Shown here in pieces: positions 42,474-49,081 of a DNA stretch of 64,000 bases; position 1 is the stretch's first letter, and every line of letters begins with the position of its first letter. The notes under the pieces were generated by a model. The model searched no databases. It was not told where the DNA came from and worked only from the letters and a program-made list of their open reading frames with translations. This stretch comes from CAJQQY01 sp964564545. GTDB taxonomy: Bacteria; Bacteroidota; Bacteroidia; Chitinophagales; Saprospiraceae. A program made the translations under genes and the position numbers. The stretch spans positions 1 through 64,000 of the forward strand of contig CAZMBP010000125.1 of the NCBI GenBank assembly GCA_964564545.1. Reading direction: 5' to 3'.

Positions 42474-42548
42474 GACGTTTTACGATGGACGATCAGCGTT
42501 TTGCGTTTTCGCCCAACGTAAAACGTTGATCGTCTAACGTAAAACGTC
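42474..42548. repeat. Long inverted repeat between gcvP and hldD
   Basis: Arms of 34 nt: GACGTTTTACGATGGACGAT then CAGCGTTTTGCGTT (42474-42507), and AACGTAAAACGTTGATCGTC then TAACGTAAAACGTC (42515-42548), loop TTCGCCC. Several of the few mismatches are G-U compatible. The right arm ends 6 nt before the hldD ATG, so it would be the leader of that gene and could mask its translation start region. Confidence 0.85.
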
Positions 42549-42554
42549 AAAAAA

Positions 42555-43523
42555 ATGATCGTTGTAACAGGTGCCGCAGGATTTATTGGAAGTTGTCTTG
42601 TTCAAAAATTAAATGAGGAAGGACATGACAAAGATGTCATCGTCGTTGATGATTTTTACAAAGACTATAAAGACGATAATCTGAAGACAAAATGGATTCG
42701 TGATTGGGTTCATCGAGATCTTTTTTTAGACTGGTTTGCTCGAAGCTCTCAACGAATAGATTTTGTTTTTCACCTCGGAGCTCGAACTGATACTGCAGAG
42801 AAAAGCAAAAAGATTTTTGATGAGCTAAATTTAAATTATTCTAAACGGATCTGGGAAATTTGTACAGATAACCAAATTCCATTAGTCTATGCTTCAAGTG
42901 CTGCGACCTACGGCGGAGGTGAACATGGTTACGATGATTCGCATGAGATTGTCTCTAAATTAAAACCACTCAATCCTTACGGCGATTCCAAAAATGATTT
43001 TGATAAATGGGTTTTAAAACAAAAAGAAACTCCTCCGTTTTGGGTGGGAACTAAGTTCTTTAATGTTTATGGCCCCAATGAATATCATAAAAAAAGAATG
43101 GCTTCTGTTATTTTTCATGCGACCAACCAGATTAAGGAAACGGGTAAAATGAAGCTTTTCCGTTCACACAAAAAAGGCATCGCCAATGGTCATCAAAAGC
43201 GAGATTTCATTTATGTAAAAGATGTGGTGGATATTTTATTTTTCTTTTATAAAAAACAAAGGAAGAATGGATTGTATAATATTGGTACTGGAAAAGCACG
43301 GACTTTCTTGGATTTGGTGAATGCTACTTTTAAAGCATTAGACATGGAACCAAATATCGGTTTTATCGATACGCCAAAGGATATTCGAGGAAATTACCAA
43401 TATTTCACAGAGGCAAATATGGATAAATTACGAGCAGCCGGTTACAGAAAGAAGTTCTACTCACTCGAGGATGGAGTAGCAGATTACGTAAAAAATTACT
43501 TAAAAGGAAAGAAAATTTATTAA
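42555..43523 (+). CDS. hldD: ADP-L-glycero-D-manno-heptose 6-epimerase-like protein
   Basis: A 322-residue extended SDR. It begins with the first strand and GxxGxxG motif in IVVTGAAGFIGSCLVQKLNE. The heptose epimerase markers follow: FHLGARTDTAE, SSAATYGGGEHGYDD, the active-site NPYGDSKNDFDKWV and WVGTKFFNVYGPNEYHKKRM. Then come KRDFIYVKDVVD and GIYNIGTG-like GLYNIGTGKARTF. HldD converts ADP-D,D-heptose to ADP-L,D-heptose for lipopolysaccharide inner core. Bacteroidota carry this form. It follows an inverted repeat that begins near the gcvP stop and probably has separate control. Confidence 0.92.
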   Translation: MIVVTGAAGFIGSCLVQKLNEEGHDKDVIVVDDFYKDYKDDNLKTKWIRDWVHRDLFLDWFARSSQRIDFVFHLGARTDTAEKSKKIFDELNLNYSKRIWEICTDNQIPLVYASSAATYGGGEHGYDDSHEIVSKLKPLNPYGDSKNDFDKWVLKQKETPPFWVGTKFFNVYGPNEYHKKRMASVIFHATNQIKETGKMKLFRSHKKGIANGHQKRDFIYVKDVVDILFFFYKKQRKNGLYNIGTGKARTFLDLVNATFKALDMEPNIGFIDTPKDIRGNYQYFTEANMDKLRAAGYRKKFYSLEDGVADYVKNYLKGKKIY

Positions 43524-43533
43524 CGATTAAAGT

Positions 43534-43580
43534 TTAACGGTGAATGATTAACCATTGTAGTGTTAATCATTCACCGTTAA
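43534..43580. repeat. Inverted repeat, TTAACGGTGAATG family, copy 2
   Basis: A perfect 19-bp stem TTAACGGTGAATGATTAAC / GTTAATCATTCACCGTTAA with a 9-nt loop, between two convergent genes and within 4 bp of the next stop codon. The arm differs from copy 1 at 17950 by a single matched change (GG to GA, CC to TC), a compensatory difference that keeps pairing. Confidence 0.85.
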
Positions 43581-43583
43581 CTG

Positions 43584-44054
43584 TTATTTACGGTAGTTAA
43601 GTCCTGAATAATAAATCATCCGCCACTCTCCATTCGATTTTAAGAAACGTCTTTCGATCCAAAGTTTTTTCTCTCCTCCAGTTGGAATAAATTCGAAAAT
43701 TAAACCATCGCTTACCACTCTTAAGTTTTTAGCAAAATCCTCTTTTCGAGCATCTAAATTTTTATGCATTTCCCAATCTTCTTCTTGCCATTTAAAATTA
43801 CCTTCAGCCAAAATTGTACTATCTGCATATTCTGGAAGTCCTTCCAATGGAAAATCAATATGAGCCATTTGGAACGAACTGTCAGAATGAAATTGAGTGT
43901 AAAAAACTAAAAAATCTGCAGGAATCTCAGCAACAGAATTACTTGGAGAGGTAGTCGTTTGCACCTCCTCAGTTGCAGGATCTTTATCATTCATTATTTT
44001 TTGAAAAGCAAACATCAAAGAGATGCCAATTAAAATTCCGATAATAACCTTCAT
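43584..44054 (-). CDS. DUF4348-like protein with N-terminal membrane anchor
   Basis: A 156-residue protein. A hydrophobic segment at the very N-terminus (MKVIIGILIGISLMFAFQ) serves as a signal anchor, followed by an acidic/Ser-Thr linker. The folded part starts IPADFLVFYTQFHSDSSFQM and runs AHIDFPLEGLPEYAD, which fits DUF4348, a small Bacteroidota family of NTF2-like shape with unknown function. It ends WRMIYYSGLNYRK. It lies 57 bp downstream of the phosphopantetheinyl transferase gene in the same direction and may be co-transcribed with it. Confidence 0.75.
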   Translation of the reverse strand: MKVIIGILIGISLMFAFQKIMNDKDPATEEVQTTTSPSNSVAEIPADFLVFYTQFHSDSSFQMAHIDFPLEGLPEYADSTILAEGNFKWQEEDWEMHKNLDARKEDFAKNLRVVSDGLIFEFIPTGGEKKLWIERRFLKSNGEWRMIYYSGLNYRK

Positions 44055-44111
44055 ACTATTTTTAGTGAAATGTTTTTGAAAATTGTTTTTAATTGATTGA
44101 TAATGAGTGGT

Positions 44112-44759
44112 TTATGATTCAGTCTCAAGGCAGTAAACCAACATGTGATTATCAATTATTTGATAGCATAATGAATAAGTTGCTGAAAAGTCACCTTTTA
44201 TAACTTGACCTTTACATGTACCTTTTTTCAAATTATAATCAAATGGCTCGATTAAAATATGCTCTTTAAAGTCTAATTTTTTTCGACCATATGCTTTATA
44301 CAACGATTCTTTCGCTCCCCAATAAACGGATAAATGTTCCATTCTAGTTTTGGGTTTGAGACTTTTCAATTCTTTCTTACTCATAAATTTATGAGCAATT
44401 CGTTCCACACTAGGAGTAATATTTTGGATGTCTACACCACATGAAAAACGAGATGCAATTACCGCTACCAATTGCTTAGAATGACTAAATGAAATTTCAT
44501 AATCAGAGTCTACCAAATGTGGTTTCCCAAACTCATCTTTGAGGCAAACACTTCGTTCTCTGCGACCAGTCATTTTGTGCAAAAGCCATCGAACAGCCAT
44601 CCATTCGAGTCGACGACTTTTTCCAGTCAGTTTTTCGAGTTGAACTAATTCGTCTCCCTGTGGTTTTAATCGACGAAGGAAATAACTAGGCGGCTCTGTG
44701 ATATCCCAGAGTCCAAGTTCTCCTTGAGGTTGAATATGTTGGTGATTGAAAATTGGCAT
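44112..44759 (-). CDS. 4'-phosphopantetheinyl transferase superfamily protein
   Basis: A 215-residue Sfp-like enzyme that transfers phosphopantetheine from CoA to carrier proteins. Conserved motifs are the KPHLVDSDYEISFSHSKQLV block, VDIQNI with the metal-binding aspartate, and the WGAKESLYKAYGRKKLDFKE motif with the catalytic glutamate. The length matches two-domain Sfp-type enzymes (about 220), not AcpS (about 125), so its substrates may be polyketide, peptide or fatty acid synthases, although no such cluster is in the window. A TATTTTTG promoter box lies 19 nt upstream. It is divergent from the WD40 gene. Confidence 0.92.
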   Translation of the reverse strand: MPIFNHQHIQPQGELGLWDITEPPSYFLRRLKPQGDELVQLEKLTGKSRRLEWMAVRWLLHKMTGRRERSVCLKDEFGKPHLVDSDYEISFSHSKQLVAVIASRFSCGVDIQNITPSVERIAHKFMSKKELKSLKPKTRMEHLSVYWGAKESLYKAYGRKKLDFKEHILIEPFDYNLKKGTCKGQVIKGDFSATYSLCYQIIDNHMLVYCLETES

Positions 44760-44777
44760 ATTATATTTTTAGCTGCG

Positions 44778-44785
44778 CAAAAATA
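44778..44785 (-). promoter_or_regulatory. -7 promoter box for the phosphopantetheinyl transferase gene
   Basis: TATTTTTG on the reverse strand, 19 nt before the ATG at 44759; full match to TAnnTTTG. Confidence 0.6.
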
Positions 44786-44813
44786 ATTATTATTTGGATG
44801 TTCTTAAATATTT

Positions 44814-44821
44814 TATTTTTG
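44814..44821 (+). promoter_or_regulatory. Possible divergent -7 box reading into the repeat
   Basis: TATTTTTG on the forward strand, 13 nt before the repeat at 44834 and about 190 nt before the WD40 gene. If used, the whole triple-arm repeat would be transcribed as the leader of that gene. Confidence 0.4.
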
Positions 44822-44833
44822 TGAACTAAAATT

Positions 44834-45005
44834 GCACGTAGTGGTCTGCTTTAGTTGACCTGAAAAAAGAGCCTAGCGATTTTTTCTTAATTAGAAAAAG
44901 CTCATTTAAGTTATATTTTAGGTTAGTTAAAGCAGATCACTACGTGCAAAAAAATTACAAAGCAATATTAAATTTTTTTAGGTCAGCTAAAGCAGACCAC
45001 TACGT
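44834..45005. repeat. CACGTAGTGG-family element, copy 2, with three arms
   Basis: A left arm GCACGTAGTGGTCTGCTTTA (44834 onward) faces two right arms: TTTTAGGTTAGTTAAAGCAG-type (44917-44947) and TTTTTTTAGGTCAGCTAAAG-type (44973-45005). The first right arm is the better partner in its own changes (GTTGACC / GGTTAGT). The second is nearer to the 9.9 kb consensus. Alternative pairings are therefore possible. It occupies a divergent gap and ends 6 nt before the WD40 ATG, unlike copy 1, which is between convergent genes. Confidence 0.85.
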
Positions 45006-45011
45006 TAGATT

Positions 45012-45929
45012 ATGAACATAAATAAAATAGCTCACCTCACCGGCCACAAAGGTGGAATTTTTTCCTTAGCTCAAGGAAAAGAAGATCATCTTTTTCTTTC
45101 GGGGGCAGGCGATGGCTGGATTGTCGAATGGGATTTGACTCAGCCTGAAAATGGACAATTAATCGCTCAAGCAGAGGATAATCAAACTTCTGGTCGTGCG
45201 AGTGTTTTCTCTTTGTTAGAAAAAAATGATAAGATTATTGCAGGGAATATGAATGGCGGTTTGCATTGGATTTATCCAAAAGAAATTTCCAAAAACAAAG
45301 ATATTATAGCTCATCAAAAAGGTGTTTTTGATATTCAATTGATTGATGATCAAATGTTTTCCATTGGCGGAAAAGGTATTTTGACAAAATGGTCGATGGA
45401 CGAACAGCGAGCTATCGAAAGCATCCAACTTTCCTCGAAAAGCCTTCGAAAGATGGCTTTTTCTAAAAAAAGAAATGAGTTAGCAATAGGAGCAAGCGAT
45501 GGGAATATCTACTTAATTGATATCGAAAATTTTTCCGTAAAAAATACAATTGAAACTGCTCATGATAATTCTGTTTTCGCCTTAAGTTATTCGCCTGATG
45601 AAAAAAATCTGTGGAGTGGGGGACGAGATGCTCATTTGAAAATATGGGATTTGGAAAAAAAGCGTGAGAATATTTTTTCAGAACCAGGACATTGGTTTAC
45701 GATAAATGAAATTGTCTTTTCGCCTGATGGAAAATTTGTAGCAACTGCAAGTCGTGACAAAACGATCAAAATATGGGATGCCGAAACCTTCAAATTACTC
45801 AAAGTAATCGATACCATTCGCAACGGAGGACATATTAATTCCGTAAATACATTGCTGTGGTCGAAATATAATAACTGGTTGCTTTCGGGAAGTGATGATC
45901 GAAGTATTATTGTTTGGGAAATCACGTAA
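45012..45929 (+). CDS. WD40 repeat protein
   Basis: A 305-residue protein, about seven WD40 blades and nothing else; no signal peptide. Clear blades are HKGGIFSLAQGKEDHLFLSG then WIVEWD, DNSVFALSYSPDEKNLWSGG then LKIWDLE, INEIVFSPDGKFVATASRDK then TIKIWD, and HINSVNTLLW then GSDDRSIIVWEIT. Other blades are more degenerate. The single propeller should be a cytoplasmic scaffold for protein contacts. Partner unknown. Because the repeat element ends just before the ATG, the start is likely as given, and no other in-frame ATG is near. Confidence 0.9.
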   Translation: MNINKIAHLTGHKGGIFSLAQGKEDHLFLSGAGDGWIVEWDLTQPENGQLIAQAEDNQTSGRASVFSLLEKNDKIIAGNMNGGLHWIYPKEISKNKDIIAHQKGVFDIQLIDDQMFSIGGKGILTKWSMDEQRAIESIQLSSKSLRKMAFSKKRNELAIGASDGNIYLIDIENFSVKNTIETAHDNSVFALSYSPDEKNLWSGGRDAHLKIWDLEKKRENIFSEPGHWFTINEIVFSPDGKFVATASRDKTIKIWDAETFKLLKVIDTIRNGGHINSVNTLLWSKYNNWLLSGSDDRSIIVWEIT

Positions 45930-45988
45930 TATGACTTTCCAAGTCGTTATTTTTTTTCAAAAAAAATATTAAGGTTCATTGCTTTTCC

Positions 45989-45996
45989 TACCTTTG
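45989..45996 (+). promoter_or_regulatory. -7 promoter box for dcd
   Basis: TACCTTTG matches TAnnTTTG, 41 nt before the dcd ATG at 46038. Confidence 0.6.
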
Positions 45997-46037
45997 TGTC
46001 TTCAAAAAACAGTAGAATAAAATTCAAATAAATCAAT

Positions 46038-46574
46038 ATGATTTTATCAGATAAAAAAATCCTAAAAGCAATCAAAGCTGGGGAGATTGTCGTCAAACCA
46101 TTTCGAAGAAAATGTCTTGGAACAAATTCTTACGATGTGCATTTAGGAAAATATTTAGCGGTATACAAAGACCGAGTTTTGGATGCCAAAAAGCATAACC
46201 AAATTGAAGAAATAATTATTCCAAAAGGTGGTTTTGTTCTCGAACCTGGAACACTTTATTTAGGTGCGACAGAGGAATATACCGAGACACATAATTCAGT
46301 TCCTTTCCTCGAAGGGAAGTCAAGTGTTGGGCGATTAGGAATTGATATTCATGCTACGGCAGGAAAAGGAGATGTTGGATTTTGTAATCATTGGACCTTG
46401 GAAATTTCGTGTGTTCAACCTGTGCGGGTTTATGCGGGAATGCCGATTGGGCAGTTGATTTATTTTTCTGTGGAAGGTGATATCGAAAATTATTATAACA
46501 AAAAAGAGAACGCGAAATACATCAAACGAACGAATAAACCGATGGAGTCGATGATGTGGAAAAATAAATTTTAG
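46038..46574 (+). CDS. dcd: dCTP deaminase
   Basis: A 178-residue trimeric enzyme of the dUTPase superfamily that deaminates dCTP to dUTP for thymidylate synthesis. Motifs: ILSDKKILKAIKAGEIVVKP, NSYDVHLGKYLAVY, the nucleotide-binding GKSSVGRLGIDIHATAGKGD and GFCNHWTLEISC, with YAGMPIGQLIYF. The catalytic glutamate is probably the E of TLEIS. The length is typical of the mono-functional form. It is a single gene with its own promoter box and converges on a TfoX-like gene across a perfect palindrome. Confidence 0.96.
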   Translation: MILSDKKILKAIKAGEIVVKPFRRKCLGTNSYDVHLGKYLAVYKDRVLDAKKHNQIEEIIIPKGGFVLEPGTLYLGATEEYTETHNSVPFLEGKSSVGRLGIDIHATAGKGDVGFCNHWTLEISCVQPVRVYAGMPIGQLIYFSVEGDIENYYNKKENAKYIKRTNKPMESMMWKNKF

Positions 46575-46592
46575 TGAAAATTAAATAACAAA

Positions 46593-46622
46593 CATATAGA
46601 CCAGGCATGCCTGGTCTATATG
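46593..46622. repeat. Perfect 30-bp palindrome
   Basis: CATATAGACCAGGCA followed by its exact complement, without loop bases. It lies between the convergent dcd and TfoX-like genes. No T run follows, so it is not a typical terminator; a protein-binding site or a repeat half-element is equally possible. Confidence 0.85.
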
Positions 46623-46637
46623 CTCGAAAATGGAAAA

Positions 46638-46955
46638 TCATTTAGTCGCGATTTTCCAAGATTTTGTCGCCCATTTTTTTAATTCTTTTTTATCATCTGA
46701 AACTTCTTTTGGAACAGTCCAGTAAGGCATTCCTTTGGCAGTATTTCGAGGGTTAAATTGTTCCATTCCTCGAGAGGTGAAATCTTCCAAATTAGTCTCA
46801 TCAACTTTTAAATAAAATTTGTCACCCACGACGCATGCAAATGCTTTCCCATCTCGCATGTAGGACATAGCACCGAACATTTTTTTGCAAGTAAATTCTT
46901 TAAATTCAGAAAGTTGCTCTAATGCATATTGATGAACTTCTTCGCTGTAGGCCAT
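46638..46955 (-). CDS. TfoX/Sxy N-terminal domain protein
   Basis: A 105-residue protein with the TfoX N-terminal domain alone. Markers are the KKMFGAMSYMRDGKAFACVV block and DKFYLKVDETN, with PYWTVPKEVSDDKKEL near the end. In gamma-proteobacteria full-length TfoX/Sxy regulates competence; single-domain versions are widespread and of unknown role. It ends in KSWKIATK. Upstream, an inverted repeat separates it from the DUF2461 gene in the same direction. Confidence 0.9.
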   Translation of the reverse strand: MAYSEEVHQYALEQLSEFKEFTCKKMFGAMSYMRDGKAFACVVGDKFYLKVDETNLEDFTSRGMEQFNPRNTAKGMPYWTVPKEVSDDKKELKKWATKSWKIATK

Positions 46956-46968
46956 TTTTTATATAATA

Positions 46969-47028
46969 CCAAAGCTCCCGCTTCGGTTGGTTAAGTTAAA
47001 AATTTGAGTTCCGAAGCGGGAGCTTCGG
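46969..47028. repeat. Inverted repeat between DUF2461 and TfoX-like genes
   Basis: Arms CCAAAGCTCCCGCTTCGG (46969-46986) and CCGAAGCGGGAGCTTCGG (47011-47028), one mismatch in 18, loop 24 nt of A/T-rich sequence. Its right end lies 6 bp from the DUF2461 stop. Far richer in G and C than its surroundings. Confidence 0.85.
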
Positions 47029-47034
47029 AGTACG

Positions 47035-47703
47035 TTATCGGTAAATGGCGTTAAAGAAAAATTCACCCATCGGTTTCGCAGCCAAATAATGATCCATGAC
47101 AATTTTATCCAACTTCGGATCAAGGATTTTATCAGCATCAAATTGCGCCATCACATAAAATTGTTTGTTTGCAATCAACGGTTGAGTTTCTACATCTTCT
47201 TTAAATTCTTTTGGGATTCGTTTATTTTTTTCTCCATGAATTTCGCCCCAGAATTTTTTAAATTTCCGATCTTTTAAAATTTTCTCAAACTCCTTCGGTT
47301 GCGAAGCAATGCCTTCTCTAATACTCTGCAATTGATTTTTGTCAGGCATATAAACACCGCTATAAATAGCAAATTTCTCAGCACCCATTTCAAAGTAAAT
47401 TCCAGGTTTTGTATGATCTTTTCGTCCGCCTGCAGAAATTGCTGCAGAGACATTTGTTTTATAAGGTGTTTTATCTTTTGAAAAACGAATGTCTCGATTG
47501 ATTCTAAAAATCGCATCTTTTGGCAAAATCACAACCGTTGGATCGACTTCTTGCATTTTGTCGATAATCAATTGTACAAAATTTTTGAATGGATTTTTGA
47601 CATGTGTTTCATAATCTTTTTTGTTCGCATGAAACCACTCTCGTTCATTGTTTTTCGCAAGGCCTTGGAAGAATTTTAAAAAGTCTTTGGTGAAATGTGC
47701 CAT
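47035..47703 (-). CDS. DUF2461 domain protein
   Basis: A 222-residue protein of the DUF2461 (TIGR02453-type) family. The start FTKDFLKFFQGLAKNNEREW followed by FHANKKDYE is diagnostic, as are FRINRDIRFSKDKTPYKTNV and YFEMGAEKFAIYSGVYMPDK. The family is widespread in bacteria and fungi with no established biochemical role. It has no signal peptide or membrane segment. A single gene or first gene of a unit with the TfoX-like gene; an inverted repeat lies between them. Confidence 0.92.
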   Translation of the reverse strand: MAHFTKDFLKFFQGLAKNNEREWFHANKKDYETHVKNPFKNFVQLIIDKMQEVDPTVVILPKDAIFRINRDIRFSKDKTPYKTNVSAAISAGGRKDHTKPGIYFEMGAEKFAIYSGVYMPDKNQLQSIREGIASQPKEFEKILKDRKFKKFWGEIHGEKNKRIPKEFKEDVETQPLIANKQFYVMAQFDADKILDPKLDKIVMDHYLAAKPMGEFFFNAIYR

Positions 47704-48091
47704 AGTTCGTGATTAAGAATTAACTGATTTTTCAATTTTGAAGTCTAAAGATAGTGATAAAATCAACTGCTGAAAAAAAATCATGATCAAGTGGCCTTAA
47801 GGTTAATTGAATACATAAAGATTTTTTTAAGAATATTGATTAAAGGTAAAATCCTCGATTTTCAACGATTTGACCATGGTATACTTAGATGCAAAAAGCA
47901 GATTGGTAGAAAAATTGGGGTAAAAATGTGATTTTTTCTAACTTTTTCGTCTCAATAATTGTTCAATTCATAGTTATACTTCAAAAGAAATAGGAGGTTT
48001 TGAAGAGTAAAAATTATTTTTAAATCAAATAAAAAGCCTTATTTTTGGGCTAATTATTTTAAATATTGTTCAATTAAAAAACAAAATTATT
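47704..48091. other. 388-bp divergent intergenic region
   Basis: AT-rich. It holds the promoter box for the BI-1 gene at 48040-48047. No small gene or strong hairpin was recognised. Confidence 0.45.
48040..48047 (+). promoter_or_regulatory. -7 promoter box for the BI-1 gene
   Basis: TATTTTTG matches TAnnTTTG, 44 nt before the ATG at 48092. Confidence 0.55.
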
Positions 48092-48877
48092 ATGGCTAGA
48101 AGAGGCATGTTCAGTAAATCAAATAATCCAATGTTTGGAAAAGATACTTTCCAAAACGTCCAAGGTGGGGCACATGGAAGCCAAACATTAGATGGTCATA
48201 TTTCAGGATATGATGTGGTTTCAGAACCTATGACTGTAAATGGAGCAGTCAATAAAACGTTTATGTTAGGAGGTGTGATGTTAGCGGCAGCAGTTGTTGC
48301 TTATTTGTTTGCTAATCCAATTTTTATGTGGGGTGGATTTATCGGAATTATTGCTCTTAGCTTCATTGCTAATCGTGATAAAGAAAGATCTCATATTTGG
48401 GCACCTTTATTTTCAATTGCAGCAGGATTTTCAGCTGGAACAGCTTCCTTTATTTATGGAGCGGTTGCAGGCGGAGTAATCTCTCAAGCAATTATAATTA
48501 CGATGTCTATATTCTTTGTAATGTTGACTTTGTACAAAACAGGTACAATTCAGGTAACAGAGAAGTTTAGAAGTATGGTAACTATTGCAGTTGGAGCAAT
48601 TATGGTCGTTTACTTAGTAGAATTTGTACTTCATATGTTTGGTGTAAATATTCCATTTTTACATGAAGCATCTCCAATCGGAATTGGAATCAGTTTAGTG
48701 ATTGTTGGAGTAGCATCATTGAATCTTTTATTAGATTTTGATAATTTCTACAAAGGAGAAGAAATGAGAGCACCTGAATACATGGAATGGTATTTCGGAA
48801 TGGGATTAGTATTCACACTCGTTTGGTTGTACATTGAAATTATTCGTTTGGTTGCGATTTTTGCAGGTAACGATTAA
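48092..48877 (+). CDS. Bax inhibitor-1/YccA-like membrane protein
   Basis: A 261-residue protein with a soluble N-terminus of about 55 residues (MARRGMFSKSNNPMFGKDTF) and seven membrane segments, of the Bacteroidota-type BI-1/YccA family. Signature parts are MTVNGAVNKTFMLGGVMLAA, FANPIFMWGGFIGIIALSFI, ATSIIYGAVAGGV-like FIYGAVAGGVISQA and the C-terminal LLLDFDNFYKGEEMRAPEYM then EWYFGMGLVFTLVWLY. The aspartate in the LDFD segment belongs to the di-aspartyl sensor of proton-regulated calcium leak in characterised bacterial homologues. Physiological role here is unknown. A single gene with promoter and terminator. Confidence 0.94.
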   Translation: MARRGMFSKSNNPMFGKDTFQNVQGGAHGSQTLDGHISGYDVVSEPMTVNGAVNKTFMLGGVMLAAAVVAYLFANPIFMWGGFIGIIALSFIANRDKERSHIWAPLFSIAAGFSAGTASFIYGAVAGGVISQAIIITMSIFFVMLTLYKTGTIQVTEKFRSMVTIAVGAIMVVYLVEFVLHMFGVNIPFLHEASPIGIGISLVIVGVASLNLLLDFDNFYKGEEMRAPEYMEWYFGMGLVFTLVWLYIEIIRLVAIFAGND

Positions 48878-48897
48878 ACTTAGTTTTCAAGATAAAA

Positions 48898-48933
48898 AAG
48901 AAGGGTATGGCGATTTCGTCGTACCCTTTTTTT
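48898..48933 (+). terminator. Terminator of the BI-1 gene
   Basis: Stem AAGGGTA / TACCCTT with an inner CGA / TCG-type extension and a run of seven T, 21 bp after the stop. Confidence 0.75.
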
Positions 48934-48965
48934 ATTTTTAGATTTAGAAATTAATAGGAGCAAAA

Positions 48966-49065
48966 TTGGAACGCGGATTGGGCGGATTTTAGCGGATTAA
49001 CACGGATACCTCCATTGCAGATTATTATTGTCAATCCGCTTAAATCCGCCTAATCCGCGTTCCAA
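48966..49065. repeat. Long inverted repeat, GGATT-rich family
   Basis: Arms of 33 nt: TTGGAACGCGGATTGGGCGG then ATTTTAGCGGATT (48966-48998), and AATCCGCTTAAATCCGCCTA then ATCCGCGTTCCAA (49033-49065), two mismatches, one of them G-U compatible. Each arm is itself built from repeated GCGGATT words spaced about 11 nt. Loop 34 nt. It sits just after the BI-1 terminator and ends 16 nt before the ATG of the PqqB-like lipoprotein. Confidence 0.85.
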
Positions 49066-49081
49066 TCAAAACAAAATTTTT

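Noticed and set aside
49028..49081. N-terminal extension of the PqqB-like lipoprotein
   Set aside because: It would translate the right arm of the 49.0 kb repeat and destroy the lipoprotein signal peptide.
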